DNA from: VRUE01 sp963753585
GTDB lineage: Bacteria > Actinomycetota > Thermoleophilia > Solirubrobacterales > 70-9
Reading direction: 5' to 3'
Length of the DNA stretch: 64,000 nucleotides
Assembly: GCA_963753585.1 (NCBI GenBank)
Contig: CAVWCU010000001.1
Span: forward strand, 124,001-188,000
Shown here: positions 8,001-15,639 of the stretch, in pieces
Layout: every line of letters begins with the position of its first letter
Numbering within the stretch: the stretch's first letter is position 1
Made by a program: the position numbers and the translations under genes
Notes under the pieces: generated by a model
Told to the model about the DNA's origin: nothing
Databases searched by the model: none
What the model saw: the letters and a program-made list of their open reading frames with translations, nothing else

Positions 8001-9743
8001 GAGAAGGTCGCCGCTGCCCGTAACGCGGCGCCCGGCACCGACCTGATTTCTCCCTCCAACAACCACGACCTCTACTCGATCGAGGACCTCGCCGAGCTGA
8101 TCGACGAGCTGAAGACCGTCAATCCCGACGTGCGGGTCTCGGTCAAGGTCCCGGTGGTGCCGAACATCGGCACGATCGGCCTCGGCATCGCCAAGGCCGG
8201 TGCCGACATCATCACCCTCTCGGGCTTCGAGGGCGGCACCGGCGCCGCTCGCCAGCACGCGCTGCGTCACGTCGGCCTGCCCTCCGACATCGGCACCCGG
8301 GCGGTGCACAGGGCGCTGATGGAGGCCGGCATCCGCAACCGGGTCGAGATCTGGGCCGACGGTGGCTACCGCCACGGCCACGACATCGTCAAGCTGCACT
8401 GCCTCGGCGCCAACCGGGTCGGCTTCGGCACCCTGGCGATGGTCAGCCTCGGCTGCACGATCTGCCGCGGTTGCCAGCTCGACACCTGTCACGTCGGCAT
8501 CGCGACGCAGATCGAGACGGTCGAGCAGGCGCAGGAGCACGGCCTGAAGAAGTTCACGCCGCAGGAGATCGACACGGCCGCGGAGAGCTGCGCCCGTTTC
8601 TTCTCGGCGATGGGCGAGGAGGTCAAGCAGGTCGTCGCCTCGCTCGGCTACGAGCGTGCCCAGGACCTGGTCGGCCGCTACGACCTGCTCGAGCAGGTCT
8701 CCCACCACGAGACCCTTGACCTGGCGTCGCTGATCACGCCGCTGGAGGAGTTCCTCGACCTCGAGCCGCTCGATCTGCCGGTGGCGGAGGAGATGGCGGA
8801 GGAGCGGGCCGAGGCGGGCCTAGTCGTTGCCCGGCCGATCCGCATGGAGCCCAAGCAGGCCTCGACCCAGATCGCTGGCCTGGCCGGCGATATCTGCTCC
8901 GGCCGCACGATCCGCAACGAGTTCCCTCGCGCTACCGACGCCAACGACCGTGTGCTCGGCACCGAGCTGTCGGGTGCGATCGCGCGCTCGCGGATCTTCG
9001 AGGACGGGCCGGAATCGAATGACGACGTGCTCGCCAGCCTCGAGTTCAACGGCGGCTCGGTCGCCGGCCAGGGCTTCGGCGCCTTCAACGCCTACGGTGT
9101 CTCGATCCGGGTCGAGGGCGGTGCCCAGGACGGCGTCGGCAAGACCATGCTCGGCGGCAGCGTCGCCGTGCTGAAGGGCAAGGGCGCAAAGGGCAAGCGG
9201 CTGAACGGGTCGGTCGGCAAGTCCTTCGCCTACGGCGCCCAGCGCGGCCGCCTCTTCGTCCAAGGGTCTGCCGACTCGCGCTTCTGCATCCGCCTCTCCG
9301 GTGCCGACGTCGTCCTCGCCGGGGAGCCCGAGGAGGACATCGACGACGGCCGCGGCTGCATCGTCGACCGCGCCAATGCCAAGGGCTTCGCCTTCGAGTA
9401 CATGACCTCGGGCCGGGCGATCGTCCTCGGCGACCTCGGTCCCTGGGCCTGCGCGGGCATGACCGGCGGCCGCGTCTACGTCCGCCACAACGCCTTCGGC
9501 ATCGACCGCGAGGCGATTGTGCGGCGCCTGGGCGAGGGGGCCAAGGTCGAGCTGAAAGAGCTCGACGCCGAGGGCCTGCTCGACGTCGACGACCTGCTCG
9601 CCGGCTACGCGAAGGAACTGCGGGCGACCGGACAGGACGAGGAGGCTGAGCGAGTCGTCGGCCTCGCGGCCGACGCGGCCGAGAACTTCCTCATGGTCGT
9701 ACCGCACAAGGTCCAGGCTGACCCCAGCATCTCGACCGAGTAG
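5073..9743 (+). CDS. gltB: Glutamate synthase large (alpha) subunit
   Basis: Transfers the amide of glutamine to 2-oxoglutarate to form glutamate in ammonium assimilation. Domains in order: class II glutamine amidotransferase (about residues 38-420, nucleophile C38 in DACAIYASV), central domain, FMN-binding synthase domain (about 840-1210), and GXGXG beta-helix (about 1290-1490). The 3Fe-4S cysteines are C1128, C1134 and C1139 in CTICRGCQLDTC, with an extra C1131. Start: TTG 5073 has GGGAGG 5 bp upstream and follows the TATAAT box by 62 bp, giving 1556 residues; an in-frame TTG at 5019 lacks both. No small subunit (gltD) is adjacent, so the electron donor is encoded elsewhere or is ferredoxin. 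The nucleophile context lacks the usual CGVGF. Confidence 0.93.
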   Translation: MSDTQSRELHGEGPVRYSPERAYRPLVSPPSVEDKDACAIYASVRKDATPSHAPIELAIPALQKMLHRAGNVDGEGDGCGLLLDLPRKIWAEEVRSGGHDPSLTLDDAFAVAHVFIERSQDRERIQHDARELLGQGGFRILAERIGVVDSSALGPTAREEEPHFWQLAGLVADASRRDRVLFDLLIELEERLGVHVPSFSATTCVYKVMGAPRVLGAYYPDLLDERFETIGCFGHNRYSTNTWPSFKRVQPFSVLGHNGEINTIAQLRQEAKMLGVPIHPDGSDSQDLNRTIDTLVSRDGLSLAEAMEMVVPPIVEEIRSLPEDLRPFYMYLRQAMGPFAQGPVALIARHAEECVFSSDALGLRPLWQVETGEDFVFSSEPGVVPVAAMVSEPKPLAPGEKALVLINRSAKRSTLHAHDEMLRIVRKSWLRRNGIEALADYGRALESGGPLEGEEVPGYSDAGPEEPVKVADRVLAGFGWQRDDVKLVQQMASNGSEPVGSLGYDGPLAALSPERQNLADYFKETVAVVTNPAIDREREMEHFSTRTVFGRRPSIDAAGVDTGTVETAFPVILGGHHGLAPLSDKTYRAIARKHRTYLLEDLWEEFRGRADALDISLLESETTQGAIERIKQEAVKKVRDGAELLVLTDRTVYDADRRYLDPHLATSAVDQALKGFRVEAGEENLRRRCGVVLRSAAIRNVHDTMLALGLGANGVCPYTMVEVVCVEDYEKDVSNLCDALTKGMEKVISTIGIHEVRGYARQFSSIGVKPELAEIFMTEAFAASESGGVGFTGLDEDTNERARILAGEGEAKPAKTFRFYPKVYKAAIATANGSGSYEEYSEKVRDLERQSPISMRHVMGLKGDRDPVDPAGVDAGVGRHDYPVVISSMSFGSQSEPAFRAYAEAAKAINVLCVNGEGGEIRDMYGHYRKWRGQQVASGRFGVSAEMLNSSYLAEIKIGQGAKPGEGGHLPGKKVSEKVAAARNAAPGTDLISPSNNHDLYSIEDLAELIDELKTVNPDVRVSVKVPVVPNIGTIGLGIAKAGADIITLSGFEGGTGAARQHALRHVGLPSDIGTRAVHRALMEAGIRNRVEIWADGGYRHGHDIVKLHCLGANRVGFGTLAMVSLGCTICRGCQLDTCHVGIATQIETVEQAQEHGLKKFTPQEIDTAAESCARFFSAMGEEVKQVVASLGYERAQDLVGRYDLLEQVSHHETLDLASLITPLEEFLDLEPLDLPVAEEMAEERAEAGLVVARPIRMEPKQASTQIAGLAGDICSGRTIRNEFPRATDANDRVLGTELSGAIARSRIFEDGPESNDDVLASLEFNGGSVAGQGFGAFNAYGVSIRVEGGAQDGVGKTMLGGSVAVLKGKGAKGKRLNGSVGKSFAYGAQRGRLFVQGSADSRFCIRLSGADVVLAGEPEEDIDDGRGCIVDRANAKGFAFEYMTSGRAIVLGDLGPWACAGMTGGRVYVRHNAFGIDREAIVRRLGEGAKVELKELDAEGLLDVDDLLAGYAKELRATGQDEEAERVVGLAADAAENFLMVVPHKVQADPSISTE

Positions 9744-9747
9744 TCCT

Positions 9748-9856
9748 CAGAGAACAGCGGGCACCCCTCCGACGGAACACGCTGCCCGGACTTGATGAAG
9801 CTATCGGCGCCTTCTCAGCTCACAAGTTCCGCTGGAGGGGTGCCCGCTGTTCTCTG
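9748..9856. terminator. Long inverted repeat after gltB
   Basis: Arms of 23 bp (9748-9770 and 9834-9856) are perfectly complementary around a 63-bp loop, starting 4 bp after the gltB stop. There is no T-tract. Placement suggests a terminator or mRNA 3'-end stabiliser for gltB; the long loop is atypical for a rho-independent terminator. It fills the left half of the 322-bp gene-free stretch 9744-10065. Confidence 0.6.
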
Positions 9857-9963
9857 GCGCTGCGGTTGAGATGCTCAGGCTCCTGGGCTGTTCAGCTTGC
9901 GTCGCGAGATGGCTTTCACGCGAGCTGGAGCCGTCACGTCCGGCCTTTGTCGAGAGCTTGGGA

Positions 9964-10062
9964 GGGCCGGGGAGGGCCCTTCTGAGGAACTTGTGAGACA
10001 ACGGCGGTTGGAGGTCCACCATGTCCTGGTGGCGTGTTCCGCAGAAGGGCCCTCCCCGGCCC
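9964..10062. terminator. Long inverted repeat after the converging gene
   Basis: Perfect 21-bp arms (9964-9984 and 10042-10062) extend inward by another 10 bp with one mismatch (TCTGaGGAAC against GTTCCGCAGA). The right arm ends 3 bp beyond the stop of the minus-strand gene at 10066, so this is the counterpart of the repeat behind gltB. The bases between the two repeats (9857-9963) show no gene or recognisable site. Confidence 0.6.
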
Positions 10063-10065
10063 CTG

Positions 10066-10488
10066 CTACCGCGCAGCTGTCAACAAATCCGCGATCGCGC
10101 GGATCTCGAGGAGGAGGCCGTCGAGCATCTTCTCGGTGTTGGTGTGAATGCGCCACTCGGCGTACTGGCGGTCTTGCTCGACTTGGTCCAAGCGTTGCTC
10201 CAGGGCTTCGGCGTGGGCGGCGACTTTGTCGATGCGCTTGCCGAGGCGCTTCTCGGCCTTGCGGATGCGGCGCTTCAGCAGAGCGTTGCTCTCGTCGCGG
10301 ATCGCATCCAGCTCGCGGCGGAGATCCGGGCCGTTGATCGTGTGCTCCTGCTCGGCGAGCATCTCCTCGACGCCGACGCGAACCCGCTCGATCTCCTCAT
10401 GGAGGCGTTCTCGCGCCCGCTCGGCGGCCACCTCGGGTGGCTCGGGTGCGGGGTCGCCTGGGGTCGGGTACCGGTCCACCACCCCCAT
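10066..10488 (-). CDS. Coiled-coil protein of unknown function
   Basis: A 140-residue, highly charged protein without signal peptide or membrane segment. After a proline-rich start (PTPGDPAPEPPEV) it is almost continuous helix with heptad-like spacing from about residue 20 to 125 (for example RARERLHEEIERVRVGVEEM and RIRKAEKRLGKRIDKVAAHA), which suggests a coiled-coil dimer. The ATG at 10488 is the only good start. It lies 40 bp downstream of the FHA gene on the same strand, so the two may be co-transcribed. I do not recognise a family; a scaffold or regulatory role would be a guess. Confidence 0.7.
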   Translation of the reverse strand: MGVVDRYPTPGDPAPEPPEVAAERARERLHEEIERVRVGVEEMLAEQEHTINGPDLRRELDAIRDESNALLKRRIRKAEKRLGKRIDKVAAHAEALEQRLDQVEQDRQYAEWRIHTNTEKMLDGLLLEIRAIADLLTAAR

Positions 10489-10528
10489 GCTAGGGGCGGC
10501 GGTGGCCGGAAACTCGGTTTGGCCGGCG

Positions 10529-11104
10529 CTAGCGTTCCAGCGCGAACAGGCGGAAGCGGCCGATGGCCACCTCGTCGCCGTCCTCGACCCGTGCCCAATC
10601 GACGATCTCGCCGTTGAGGAAGACGCCGTTGAGGCTGCGGTCGTCGAGGATCCGCAGCGAGTCGGGCAGCTCCGAGACGATCAGGGCGTGGCGCCGAGAC
10701 ACGCTGGGGTCGTCGAGGCGGATGTCGGCGGCCGCGCTGCGGCCGATCCGCGTCCAGCCCTGCGCGATCGGCTGGACCTGGATGTCGCCGCCGTCCCCGC
10801 GCCATGCGAGGTGGCGGCCCGGGTGCGGCAGCATCTCTCGCGCCATGGCCAGCCAGCCGGAGCCGGTGGCAGCGCTCGGGATCGCCAGCTCCGCGGTTTG
10901 GCCGTGGCCGTGGTCCTGCATCTGCTCGAAGATCGAGTCGCGCTGGAACTCGGATCTCCCACAGCGGGGGCACTCGGGCATGCGATCGTTCTCGCGCAGC
11001 GAGAGCTGCGAACCGCACGAGGCACAGAAGTACGTTCCCGAACCTGGGATCGCACCCTCGTCGATGCTGTCAACGCTGATGCCGGGACTGACACTGGTAA
11101 CGAT
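10529..11104 (-). CDS. Zinc-ribbon and FHA-domain protein
   Basis: A cytosolic phosphothreonine-binding adaptor. An N-terminal zinc ribbon (YFCASCG ... PECPRCG, two CxxC pairs) precedes a C-terminal FHA domain with the signature WTRIGRSAAADIRLDD ... VSRRHALI and NGVFLNGE. FHA proteins usually read out Ser/Thr kinase signalling; no kinase gene is nearby. Start problem: a strong GGGAAGGA lies 6 bp before an in-frame ATC at 11104, and no ATG, GTG or TTG lies between that and the zinc ribbon. The alternative is ATG 11164, which has no ribosome-binding site and would place the Shine-Dalgarno sequence inside the coding region. I chose ATC (191 residues); a start at 11164 would add 20 residues. Confidence 0.8.
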   Translation of the reverse strand: MVTSVSPGISVDSIDEGAIPGSGTYFCASCGSQLSLRENDRMPECPRCGRSEFQRDSIFEQMQDHGHGQTAELAIPSAATGSGWLAMAREMLPHPGRHLAWRGDGGDIQVQPIAQGWTRIGRSAAADIRLDDPSVSRRHALIVSELPDSLRILDDRSLNGVFLNGEIVDWARVEDGDEVAIGRFRLFALER

Positions 11105-11225
11105 GGGGTCTCCTTCCCGGCGCCTCCGGACGAAAATACTAGCGTTATGGCCGAGGTGCTGCATCGGGGATTTTCCGCAGTGAGCGGGGTCGGCGGGCGC
11201 TAGCGCGCATAGAATCGCCCTCTCC

Positions 11226-11744
11226 ATGGGTCCCGTCAGCGCAGAGATCGAGATCGACGTTCCACGCCAGAGCGCCTTCGACGCGATCGCCGATCTCTCC
11301 CTTCGGCCGGCTTTCACCGATCATTTCCTGACCGGTTTTCGCCTCACGCGGATCGAGTCCACGGGTGTTGGCGCCGGCGCGCGGTTTCGCATCGCCGTAA
11401 GGCCGAGGCGCGTCTGGGCGGACACGACGATCGTCGAGGCCGACGACCCCCACCGGCTGGTCGAGCATGGTCGCGGCGGTCGCGCCAACCGCATTCCGTC
11501 GACCACGCTCTGGGAGCTCACCGAGGGGCCGGGATCGCTGACGAAGGTCCGCGTCTCCTACTGGACCGAGCCCACGAGCCCCGTCGATCGCGCGCTCGAG
11601 ATCCTCTCCGCCGCCTCGATCCCCTACGAGCGACGCTGGCGTCAGGCACTGCGCCGGCTGCGCGAGCAGCTCGAGTCCGGCGAGTTGGCCGCTCCGCGCA
11701 TGGCCGTCGCCGGCGGCAACCCTCACGCGACCGGTATTCCCTGA
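11226..11744 (+). CDS. SRPBCC (START-like) family protein
   Basis: A 172-residue protein with the helix-grip fold pattern of the polyketide cyclase/dehydrase group: VSAEIEIDVPRQSAFDAIADL at the start, a central run of strands, and a long C-terminal helix (YERRWRQALRRLREQLESG). Such domains bind hydrophobic ligands in a deep cavity. No catalytic residues can be assigned and the ligand is unknown. It is divergent from the FHA gene; TAGAAT about 10 bp upstream of the ATG could be its -10 element, giving a very short leader. The lipoprotein gene follows 30 bp downstream on the same strand. Confidence 0.8.
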   Translation: MGPVSAEIEIDVPRQSAFDAIADLSLRPAFTDHFLTGFRLTRIESTGVGAGARFRIAVRPRRVWADTTIVEADDPHRLVEHGRGGRANRIPSTTLWELTEGPGSLTKVRVSYWTEPTSPVDRALEILSAASIPYERRWRQALRRLREQLESGELAAPRMAVAGGNPHATGIP

Positions 11745-11774
11745 TCAAAAGCTTTCTATAGGCTCTCGCCGCCG

Positions 11775-12323
11775 ATGTCCCGCCGTCACCGACTCGTCCA
11801 GCCTCTGCTCGCCGCGCTCGTCCTGGCTGCGCTGGTGCTCCTCGTTTCGGCGTGCGGCTACGAGAGCCATGAGACCGAGGTGGTCGAGGGCGAGCCGGTT
11901 GAGCTCGGAGAGCTCAGCTACAACGTGACCTTCTCCCGCTTCCTCAACCCGAACGACAACGAGGACTCGGCGTATCTCGTCGGCCAGCCGCCCGCGCCCG
12001 AGGGCTCCTCCTACTTCGGCGTCTTCTTCGAAGTCCAGAACGAGAGCGAAGAGCCGCAGACCCTCGCCAAGTCGCTGACGATCGAAGACACCGACCACGA
12101 GACCTTCGACGCGATTCCGAGCGAGAGCCTCTACGCCCTGCCGCTCGGCGGCGAGGTCGAATCCCAGGAACAGATCCCGGTCCTCGACTCAACCCCCGAG
12201 CAGGGCCCGATCGAGGGCGCTCTGGTCCTCTTCGAGCTGCCCGAATCGGCCTCGCAAAACCGCCCCCTGATCCTCCACATCCCAGGCCCCGGCGGCCCCG
12301 CAGAGGTCACCCTCGACCTGTAA
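11775..12323 (+). CDS. Secreted lipoprotein, DUF4352-like
   Basis: A 182-residue exported lipoprotein. The N-terminus has RRHR, a hydrophobic core and the lipobox LVSAC, so the mature protein begins at about Cys28 and is anchored to the outer face of the membrane. The rest is beta-rich, with YFGVFFEVQNESEEPQTL and LTIEDTDHETFDAIPS typical of the immunoglobulin-like DUF4352 fold seen in Gram-positive surface proteins. Function is unknown. It follows the SRPBCC gene by 30 bp, and its 3' end carries the branched inverted repeat at 12338. Confidence 0.75.
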   Translation: MSRRHRLVQPLLAALVLAALVLLVSACGYESHETEVVEGEPVELGELSYNVTFSRFLNPNDNEDSAYLVGQPPAPEGSSYFGVFFEVQNESEEPQTLAKSLTIEDTDHETFDAIPSESLYALPLGGEVESQEQIPVLDSTPEQGPIEGALVLFELPESASQNRPLILHIPGPGGPAEVTLDL

Positions 12324-12337
12324 GCGGTGAGGGTTGG

Positions 12338-12480
12338 GGGGAGCCTGGCCGTCCTCCAGTCGAATTGAGCACCGCGCGTAAGCGCGGTGCAACAAGGAGC
12401 GCGGCCTAAACGGCCGCGCAAGCATCGGATTGCATTTCCGCCGCTTCGCGACATTCGCCTGGAGGACGGCCAGGCTCCCC
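12338..12480. repeat. Branched inverted-repeat element after the lipoprotein gene
   Basis: A perfect 22-bp outer stem (12338-12359 with 12459-12480) encloses two more perfect hairpins: 12369-12390 (9-bp stem, GTAA loop) and 12399-12419 (8-bp stem, TAAAC loop). The predicted RNA is a multi-branched junction, more elaborate than a terminator, beginning 14 bp after the stop. With the next element it occupies the 358-bp gene-free region 12324-12681; bases 12481-12599 show nothing recognisable. Confidence 0.55.
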
Positions 12481-12599
12481 TCGACAGCTCCCGTGCCCCG
12501 GGCTGCGAGTTCCCAACGGGCACTACGAGCTAAGGACGCAAGAAGTCACGCGCCGGGGTTCCCGAGGCCTTGGGCTTTGAGCTTGCGTATGCCGTGAAG

Positions 12600-12675
12600 G
12601 GGCCGGCGGGTGCCCTCCCAAAAACACTCAAGCGAGGCTTCTGCCGAGCGTTTTTGGGAGGGCACCCGCCGGCCC
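12600..12675. terminator. Long inverted repeat after the penicillin-binding protein gene
   Basis: Perfect 26-bp arms (12600-12625 and 12650-12675), extended by CTC/GAG inside, with a loop of about 16 bp. The stem contains an A5/T5 block near its top. It ends 6 bp past the stop of the minus-strand gene at 12682 and is the most hairpin-like of the gene-end repeats, a good candidate terminator or mRNA-stabilising stem. Confidence 0.65.
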
Positions 12676-12681
12676 AATCCC

Positions 12682-14409
12682 CTAGAGCCCAGCCGAGAGC
12701 ACAGCGCTTGCGGCCGGCGCCGCGACTTCGCCGCCGGCCGCTTCGGCCTCGATCAGCAGCACCCCGACCGCAAGCCTCGGCTTTTCGGCGGGGGCAAAGG
12801 CGATGAACCATGCGTCTTTGCGCTGTTCGGGGTTCTCCGCGTCCTCTTGGCCCGGCTTGGGGCCGAGCTCGGCCGTGCCGGTCTTGCCCGCCACCTGTGC
12901 CTCGGCGATCGCGCCCGCGTAGCCGGTGCCGCCGGCCACGACGCCGACCATCAGTTCGGTCAGCTCGCCGGCGATCTTCGTCGACATCACACGCACGGGT
13001 TTCGCCTCTGGCCGCAGCTTCGAGTTGGCGACGATCGAGGTCGGGTCCCGTACGCCGCCGTTGGCGATCGTCTGCGCGACGCTTGCCATCTGCAGCGGCG
13101 TGGCCAGCACCTCGCCCTGGCCGATCGCGCTGACGCCGAGGTCGAGTTCCTCGCCGATCTCGGTGGGGATCGTCGACTGCGCCGGGTCCACCCGGTCGAC
13201 GATCTCGGATGCGTAGAGGGTCGGCGGGGCGTTGAAGCCGAAGCGCTCGGCGGCGGCAACCAGGTCGTCGTTGCCTATCTTCGGCCCGAGCGGGGCGAAG
13301 TCGGCGTTGCAGGACTCGGCGAACGCTTCGCGGAAGGTGCCGCCGCAGAACTCGCCGTTGGCGTTTTCGATGAAGCGGCCGCCGACGTTGACCCCATCGA
13401 CGATCTCGAATTCGTCGTCGAGGGAGACCACGCCCTTCTGCAGTGCGGCAACGGTGGTGATCGCCTTGAAGGTGGAGCCGGGGGGCTGCGGCGCCGAGAA
13501 CGCCTGGCCTGCGAGGGCGCGCACGTCGCCGTTGCGGGTATCGAGCACGGCGATGCCGCCGAGGCGACCGGCCAGTGCCGAGACGGCGGCCTCCTGCAGA
13601 TCCGGGTGGATCGTCGTCTTCACCTGAGCCCCCGCCCGGGGTGCGGCCTCGGCGATCGTTCTGGCAGAGCCGGAATCGACCGCAAGCAGCGAGCCGCCGG
13701 GCTTGCCGGCGAGCCTTGCGTTGAGGGCTCGCTCGAGGCCGCTGATGCCCACCGGAGTTCCGGGCGGGAATCCCTGGCGTGCAAGCGCCGCCTGCTCCTC
13801 CTCTTCCGCCATGCCGACTTCGCCGGTGACGTCGATCGACGAGCTGCCCAGCGGATGGGCCCGGGCTTCGGCCGGGCCCTCGGCCAGGGGCGAGCCGTTC
13901 GCGGCGAGGATCGGCGCCCGCGGTGCCAGCTCGATCTGGCTTTCCAGGCTCTCGCCAGGATGCAGTCCGGGGAAGACGAGGCTCTCGTCCCAGGCGATCC
14001 CGCCGTCCTCGAAGGGCAGTTCCAGCTCATCCTCGACCAGGCCGAATGCAACCGTCGACGCCACGGTGGGCACTGCGACCGTGCTGTCGCCGGCGCTCGG
14101 TGAGGCATCCTCCGGAGAGCCCGTCTCGAGCGACCGAAGGGTCGCGACCTCGTCGGCTTCCCGGTAGGCGATCGCGAAGTCGTTGACGTCGATTTCGCGC
14201 CTGGAGGCCGGGTTCAGCTCCCTGTACATGGCTGCGAGCTCCCCGCTCTCCCAGGCCTCGGCAAAGCGTTGCGCCGCCTCTTTCTCGGGCGAGGAGGGCT
14301 TGCCCGCGACGGCGCCGAGCAGGAATGCGATGAGCGCGATCAGGCTGAGGGGAAGCGTGCGGGTGACGAGACGGCGACGCCGCTCCACCTCGGGCGAACG
14401 AGGGCTCAT
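12682..14409 (-). CDS. Penicillin-binding protein, transpeptidase
   Basis: Peptidoglycan cross-linking DD-transpeptidase of 575 residues with one N-terminal membrane anchor (LPLSLIALIAFLLGAVAG, about residues 19-36) and an extracytoplasmic body. An NTF2/MecA-like N-terminal domain (AAQRFAEAWESGELAAMYREL) is followed by the PBP dimerisation region and the transpeptidase domain. Catalytic motifs are all present: PGSTFK (active serine), ESCNAD (SxN), AGKTGTAEL (KTG). Without a glycosyltransferase domain it is class B. ATG 14409 was chosen over longer readings, which run across the divergent promoter. Divergent neighbour is the MarP-like protease, so both envelope genes share a 48-bp promoter region. 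Confidence 0.9.
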   Translation of the reverse strand: MSPRSPEVERRRRLVTRTLPLSLIALIAFLLGAVAGKPSSPEKEAAQRFAEAWESGELAAMYRELNPASRREIDVNDFAIAYREADEVATLRSLETGSPEDASPSAGDSTVAVPTVASTVAFGLVEDELELPFEDGGIAWDESLVFPGLHPGESLESQIELAPRAPILAANGSPLAEGPAEARAHPLGSSSIDVTGEVGMAEEEEQAALARQGFPPGTPVGISGLERALNARLAGKPGGSLLAVDSGSARTIAEAAPRAGAQVKTTIHPDLQEAAVSALAGRLGGIAVLDTRNGDVRALAGQAFSAPQPPGSTFKAITTVAALQKGVVSLDDEFEIVDGVNVGGRFIENANGEFCGGTFREAFAESCNADFAPLGPKIGNDDLVAAAERFGFNAPPTLYASEIVDRVDPAQSTIPTEIGEELDLGVSAIGQGEVLATPLQMASVAQTIANGGVRDPTSIVANSKLRPEAKPVRVMSTKIAGELTELMVGVVAGGTGYAGAIAEAQVAGKTGTAELGPKPGQEDAENPEQRKDAWFIAFAPAEKPRLAVGVLLIEAEAAGGEVAAPAASAVLSAGL

Positions 14410-14457
14410 TTGCGAGAAAGGTAGTGAAGGGGTCGGGCATCGCTCATCATCTGATGC

Positions 14458-15600
14458 ATGACAGTTCTCGACTGGGCGATCGTCGCCTTCACCGTGGCCG
14501 TGGCCCTGTGGGGGTATCGGCAGGGCCTGATCGTCGGGACGCTGACGCTGCTCGGGTTCGGGCTGGGGGCGTTTGCCGGCAGCCGGATCGGGCCGCTGCT
14601 GTTGAGTCAGGGGTCGGAGTCGCCCTACGCGCCGCTGTGCGCCGCCCTGGGTGGGCTGCTGACCGGCGCGGTCATGGCGGTGACGCTGGAGAGCTTCGCC
14701 CTGGGGCTGCGCACGCGCCTGATCCGCGGCAAGGGGCTGCACCTCGCCGACGGGGCGGGCGGCGCCGCGTTGATCGCCTCGGTTGCGCTCGGGCTGGTCT
14801 GGGTGTTCGGCGCGGTGGCGCTGCACGCGCCAGGGACCGCACAGTTGCGGGTCGACGTTCAGCGCTCGCTGATCCTGCGCAGCCTCAACGACGTCCTGCC
14901 TCCGTCGGGGCCGATCCTGCATGCGCTCAACCGGGTCGACCCGGCGCCCTCGATCTCCGCTCCGCCGGCCCATGTAGCAGCACCCGACCCCACCGTCGCC
15001 GGCGATCCCGACGTGCTCCGTGCCGGCGGCTCGGTGGTGCGTGTGCTGGGGACCGCTTGTGGCCTCGGCGTCGAGGGCTCGGGATGGGTCGCGGCGCCCG
15101 GCCTGGTGGCGACCAACGCGCACGTCGTCGCCGGCGAGGACGACACGACCGTGACCACTCAGGGCGGCGCTTCGATCGAGGCCGTGGCTGTCCACTACGA
15201 CCCCGCCAACGACCTTGCGCTTCTCCGCGTCGGCGCCGATCTTCCCGTCCTCCCGATGGCGGCCGAGCCCGAGCCGGGCACCGGGGGGGCCGTGCTCGGA
15301 TACCCGGAGAACGGCCCCTTCGCGATCTCCCCGGCTCGGCTCGGCGAGACCCGCGAGACGATCGGCGAGGACTCCTACGGTCACGGTTCCCTGATGCGCT
15401 CTATCGCCTCCCTGCGGGGCAAGGTCCGCAGCGGCAACTCCGGTGGGCCCCTCGTCGACGAGGGCGGCCGCGTGCTCGCCACCGTCTTCGCTGCGACGAC
15501 CTCTGGCACTCCCGGTGGCTTTGCCGTCCCCAACCAGGTCGTTGCGGAGGCGCTGCGAGGTGCGACCGGGGTGGTGGACACGGGCCCCTGCACGAGTTGA
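14458..15600 (+). CDS. MarP-like membrane serine protease (CvpA plus trypsin domain)
   Basis: A 380-residue protein with four N-terminal membrane segments forming a CvpA (colicin V production) domain, about residues 1-125, then a periplasmic trypsin-like protease. The catalytic triad is visible as TNAHVV (His), NDLALL (Asp) and GNSGGPL (Ser). This architecture matches MarP (Rv3671c) of mycobacteria, which protects against acid and oxidative stress and processes cell-wall hydrolases. That role is known for the homologue and only inferred here. Divergent pairing with a penicillin-binding protein fits an envelope function. Pairs of cysteines (TACGLG and the C-terminal GPCTS) may form the stabilising disulphide described for MarP. 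Confidence 0.88.
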   Translation: MTVLDWAIVAFTVAVALWGYRQGLIVGTLTLLGFGLGAFAGSRIGPLLLSQGSESPYAPLCAALGGLLTGAVMAVTLESFALGLRTRLIRGKGLHLADGAGGAALIASVALGLVWVFGAVALHAPGTAQLRVDVQRSLILRSLNDVLPPSGPILHALNRVDPAPSISAPPAHVAAPDPTVAGDPDVLRAGGSVVRVLGTACGLGVEGSGWVAAPGLVATNAHVVAGEDDTTVTTQGGASIEAVAVHYDPANDLALLRVGADLPVLPMAAEPEPGTGGAVLGYPENGPFAISPARLGETRETIGEDSYGHGSLMRSIASLRGKVRSGNSGGPLVDEGGRVLATVFAATTSGTPGGFAVPNQVVAEALRGATGVVDTGPCTS

Positions 15601-15611
15601 TTCGCCCGTCA

Positions 15612-15626
15612 CTTACGTTCGGTAAG
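15612..15626. promoter_or_regulatory. Palindrome upstream of the HxlR-type regulator
   Basis: CTTAC-GTTCG-GTAAG is a perfect 5+5 bp inverted repeat 14 bp before the regulator's GTG. HxlR/DUF24 regulators commonly bind short TTAC/GTAA-type dyads in their own promoters, so autoregulation is plausible. Confidence 0.4.
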
Positions 15627-15639
15627 CTCGTTCGACTAC

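Noticed and set aside
5022..8708. 1228-codon open frame on the minus strand opposite gltB
   Set aside because: Shadow of the high-GC gltB codon pattern; no domain, start signal or sensible composition, while gltB motifs run through the whole region.
12682..15612. Reading the penicillin-binding protein as a 976-residue protein starting at 15612
   Set aside because: The extra N-terminal part is antisense to the MarP-like protease; the membrane anchor right after ATG 14409 marks the true start.
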